Assembly (NCBI GenBank): GCA_030591625.1
Contig: JAUVAR010000161.1
Span: 1-6,425, forward strand
Source: Candidatus Zixiibacteriota bacterium
Lineage (GTDB): Bacteria > Zixibacteria > MSB-5A5 > GN15 > FEB-12
Length of the DNA stretch: 6,425 nt
Direction of reading: 5' to 3'
Made by a program: the position numbers and the translations under genes. The notes below the pieces were generated by a model. It saw only the letters and a list, made by a program, of their open reading frames with translations, ran no database searches and was not told where the DNA came from. Shown in pieces: positions 6,202 through 6,425 of this stretch. Position 1 is the first letter of the stretch. Each line of letters begins with the position of its first letter.

Positions 6202-6306
6202 TTTATTTACAATTCCTATAAAAAATAGTGACTCTCTTTTCTCTTGCATCTTTTCTATCGTTTGACGAGTTTAATAACCGAAACAAAACAACAATAGAGA
6301 GAGCAA

Positions 6307-6425
6307 ATGTTTACACCAGAATTTTGGGAGCGTGCTATAATAGGCGCGCCAATAATTATATTTTCACTGACCGTTCATGAGTTTTTCCATGCCTGGACAG
6401 CTAATCGCTGTGGTGATCCGACAGC
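6307..6425 (+). CDS. Site-2-protease-type (M50 family) membrane metalloprotease, N-terminus only
   Basis: Only the first 39 codons lie in the window. They begin MFTPEFWERA, then a hydrophobic stretch (about residues 11-22, IIGAPIIIFSLT) running into VHEFFHAWTANRCGDPTA. HEFFH (residues 24-28) is the HExxH zinc motif set in the first membrane segment, as in small site-2-protease-like M50 proteins. The following AWTANRxGDPTA is a common continuation in that group. These proteins cleave transmembrane substrates inside the bilayer; the substrate here is unknown. The second zinc-ligand motif lies outside the window. AGAGAGAG at 6296-6303 lies just upstream of the ATG, which is close for a ribosome binding site but usable. 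A 105-nt gap separates it from the glycosylase, so it may be read from its own promoter, though none is convincing. Confidence 0.85.
   Translation, partial: MFTPEFWERAIIGAPIIIFSLTVHEFFHAWTANRCGDPT

Noticed and set aside
6232..6303. CTCTCT (6232-6237) pairing with AGAGAGAG (6296-6303) to hide the ribosome binding site of the M50 gene
   Set aside because: These are short low-complexity tracts about 60 nt apart, expected by chance; there is no supporting stem.
6202..6306. Terminator or promoter between the glycosylase and the protease gene
   Set aside because: No GC-rich stem with a T-run is visible, and TTGACG (6262-6267) has no acceptable -10 at the right distance.
1..6425. CRISPR arrays, insertion sequences, phage or defence genes
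   Set aside because: No direct repeats, terminal inverted repeats, transposase or defence motifs were seen; the window is filled with housekeeping genes.

Overview
The window looks like ordinary bacterial chromosome: densely packed housekeeping genes, mid-40s percent GC by eye, no mobile-element, CRISPR, rRNA or tRNA signatures. The lineage cannot be fixed from one window. The ATP-type PEP carboxykinase, the Iβ-type aspartate aminotransferase, frequent TTG/GTG-type starts and the mixed gene order would fit an uncultivated Gram-negative lineage (for example of the FCB/Zixibacteria kind), but this is a low-confidence guess.

Left half (about 3990 down to 1, minus strand): one compact operon read leftwards, in the order prfB (peptide chain release factor 2), pta (phosphate acetyltransferase), a class I aspartate-type aminotransferase, and the first 188 codons of pckA (ATP-dependent PEP carboxykinase, cut by the window edge). 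The junctions are a TAATG overlap (or a short leader if pta starts at its internal ATG), a 4-nt gap, and an ATGA overlap. A good sigma70-type promoter (TTGACC, 17 nt, TATATT) precedes prfB. The prfB gene holds the classic autoregulatory programmed +1 frameshift (TAT CTT TGA C) at codon 25, so the true protein starts at 3919, not after the in-frame UGA. The three metabolic genes sit around the acetyl-CoA, oxaloacetate and PEP node: Pta interconverts acetyl-CoA and acetyl phosphate, the aminotransferase interconverts aspartate and oxaloacetate, and PckA converts oxaloacetate to PEP.

Centre (3920-4098): a 179-bp divergent intergenic region with the prfB promoter on the minus strand and a candidate promoter on the plus strand. 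The latter would start transcription at or next to the ATG of the first rightward gene.

Right half (4099 to 6425, plus strand): a second compact, translationally coupled cluster of a metallo-beta-lactamase-fold hydrolase (glyoxalase II/YcbL-like), a PHP-family phosphoesterase of the histidinol-phosphatase type, and a 3-methyladenine DNA glycosylase (AAG/MPG family). After a 105-nt gap comes the N-terminus of a site-2-protease-type (M50) membrane metalloprotease, cut by the window edge.

I see no undescribed system here. The observations most worth checking are the release-factor frameshift, its coupling to three central-carbon genes, and the possible leaderless start of the rightward cluster.
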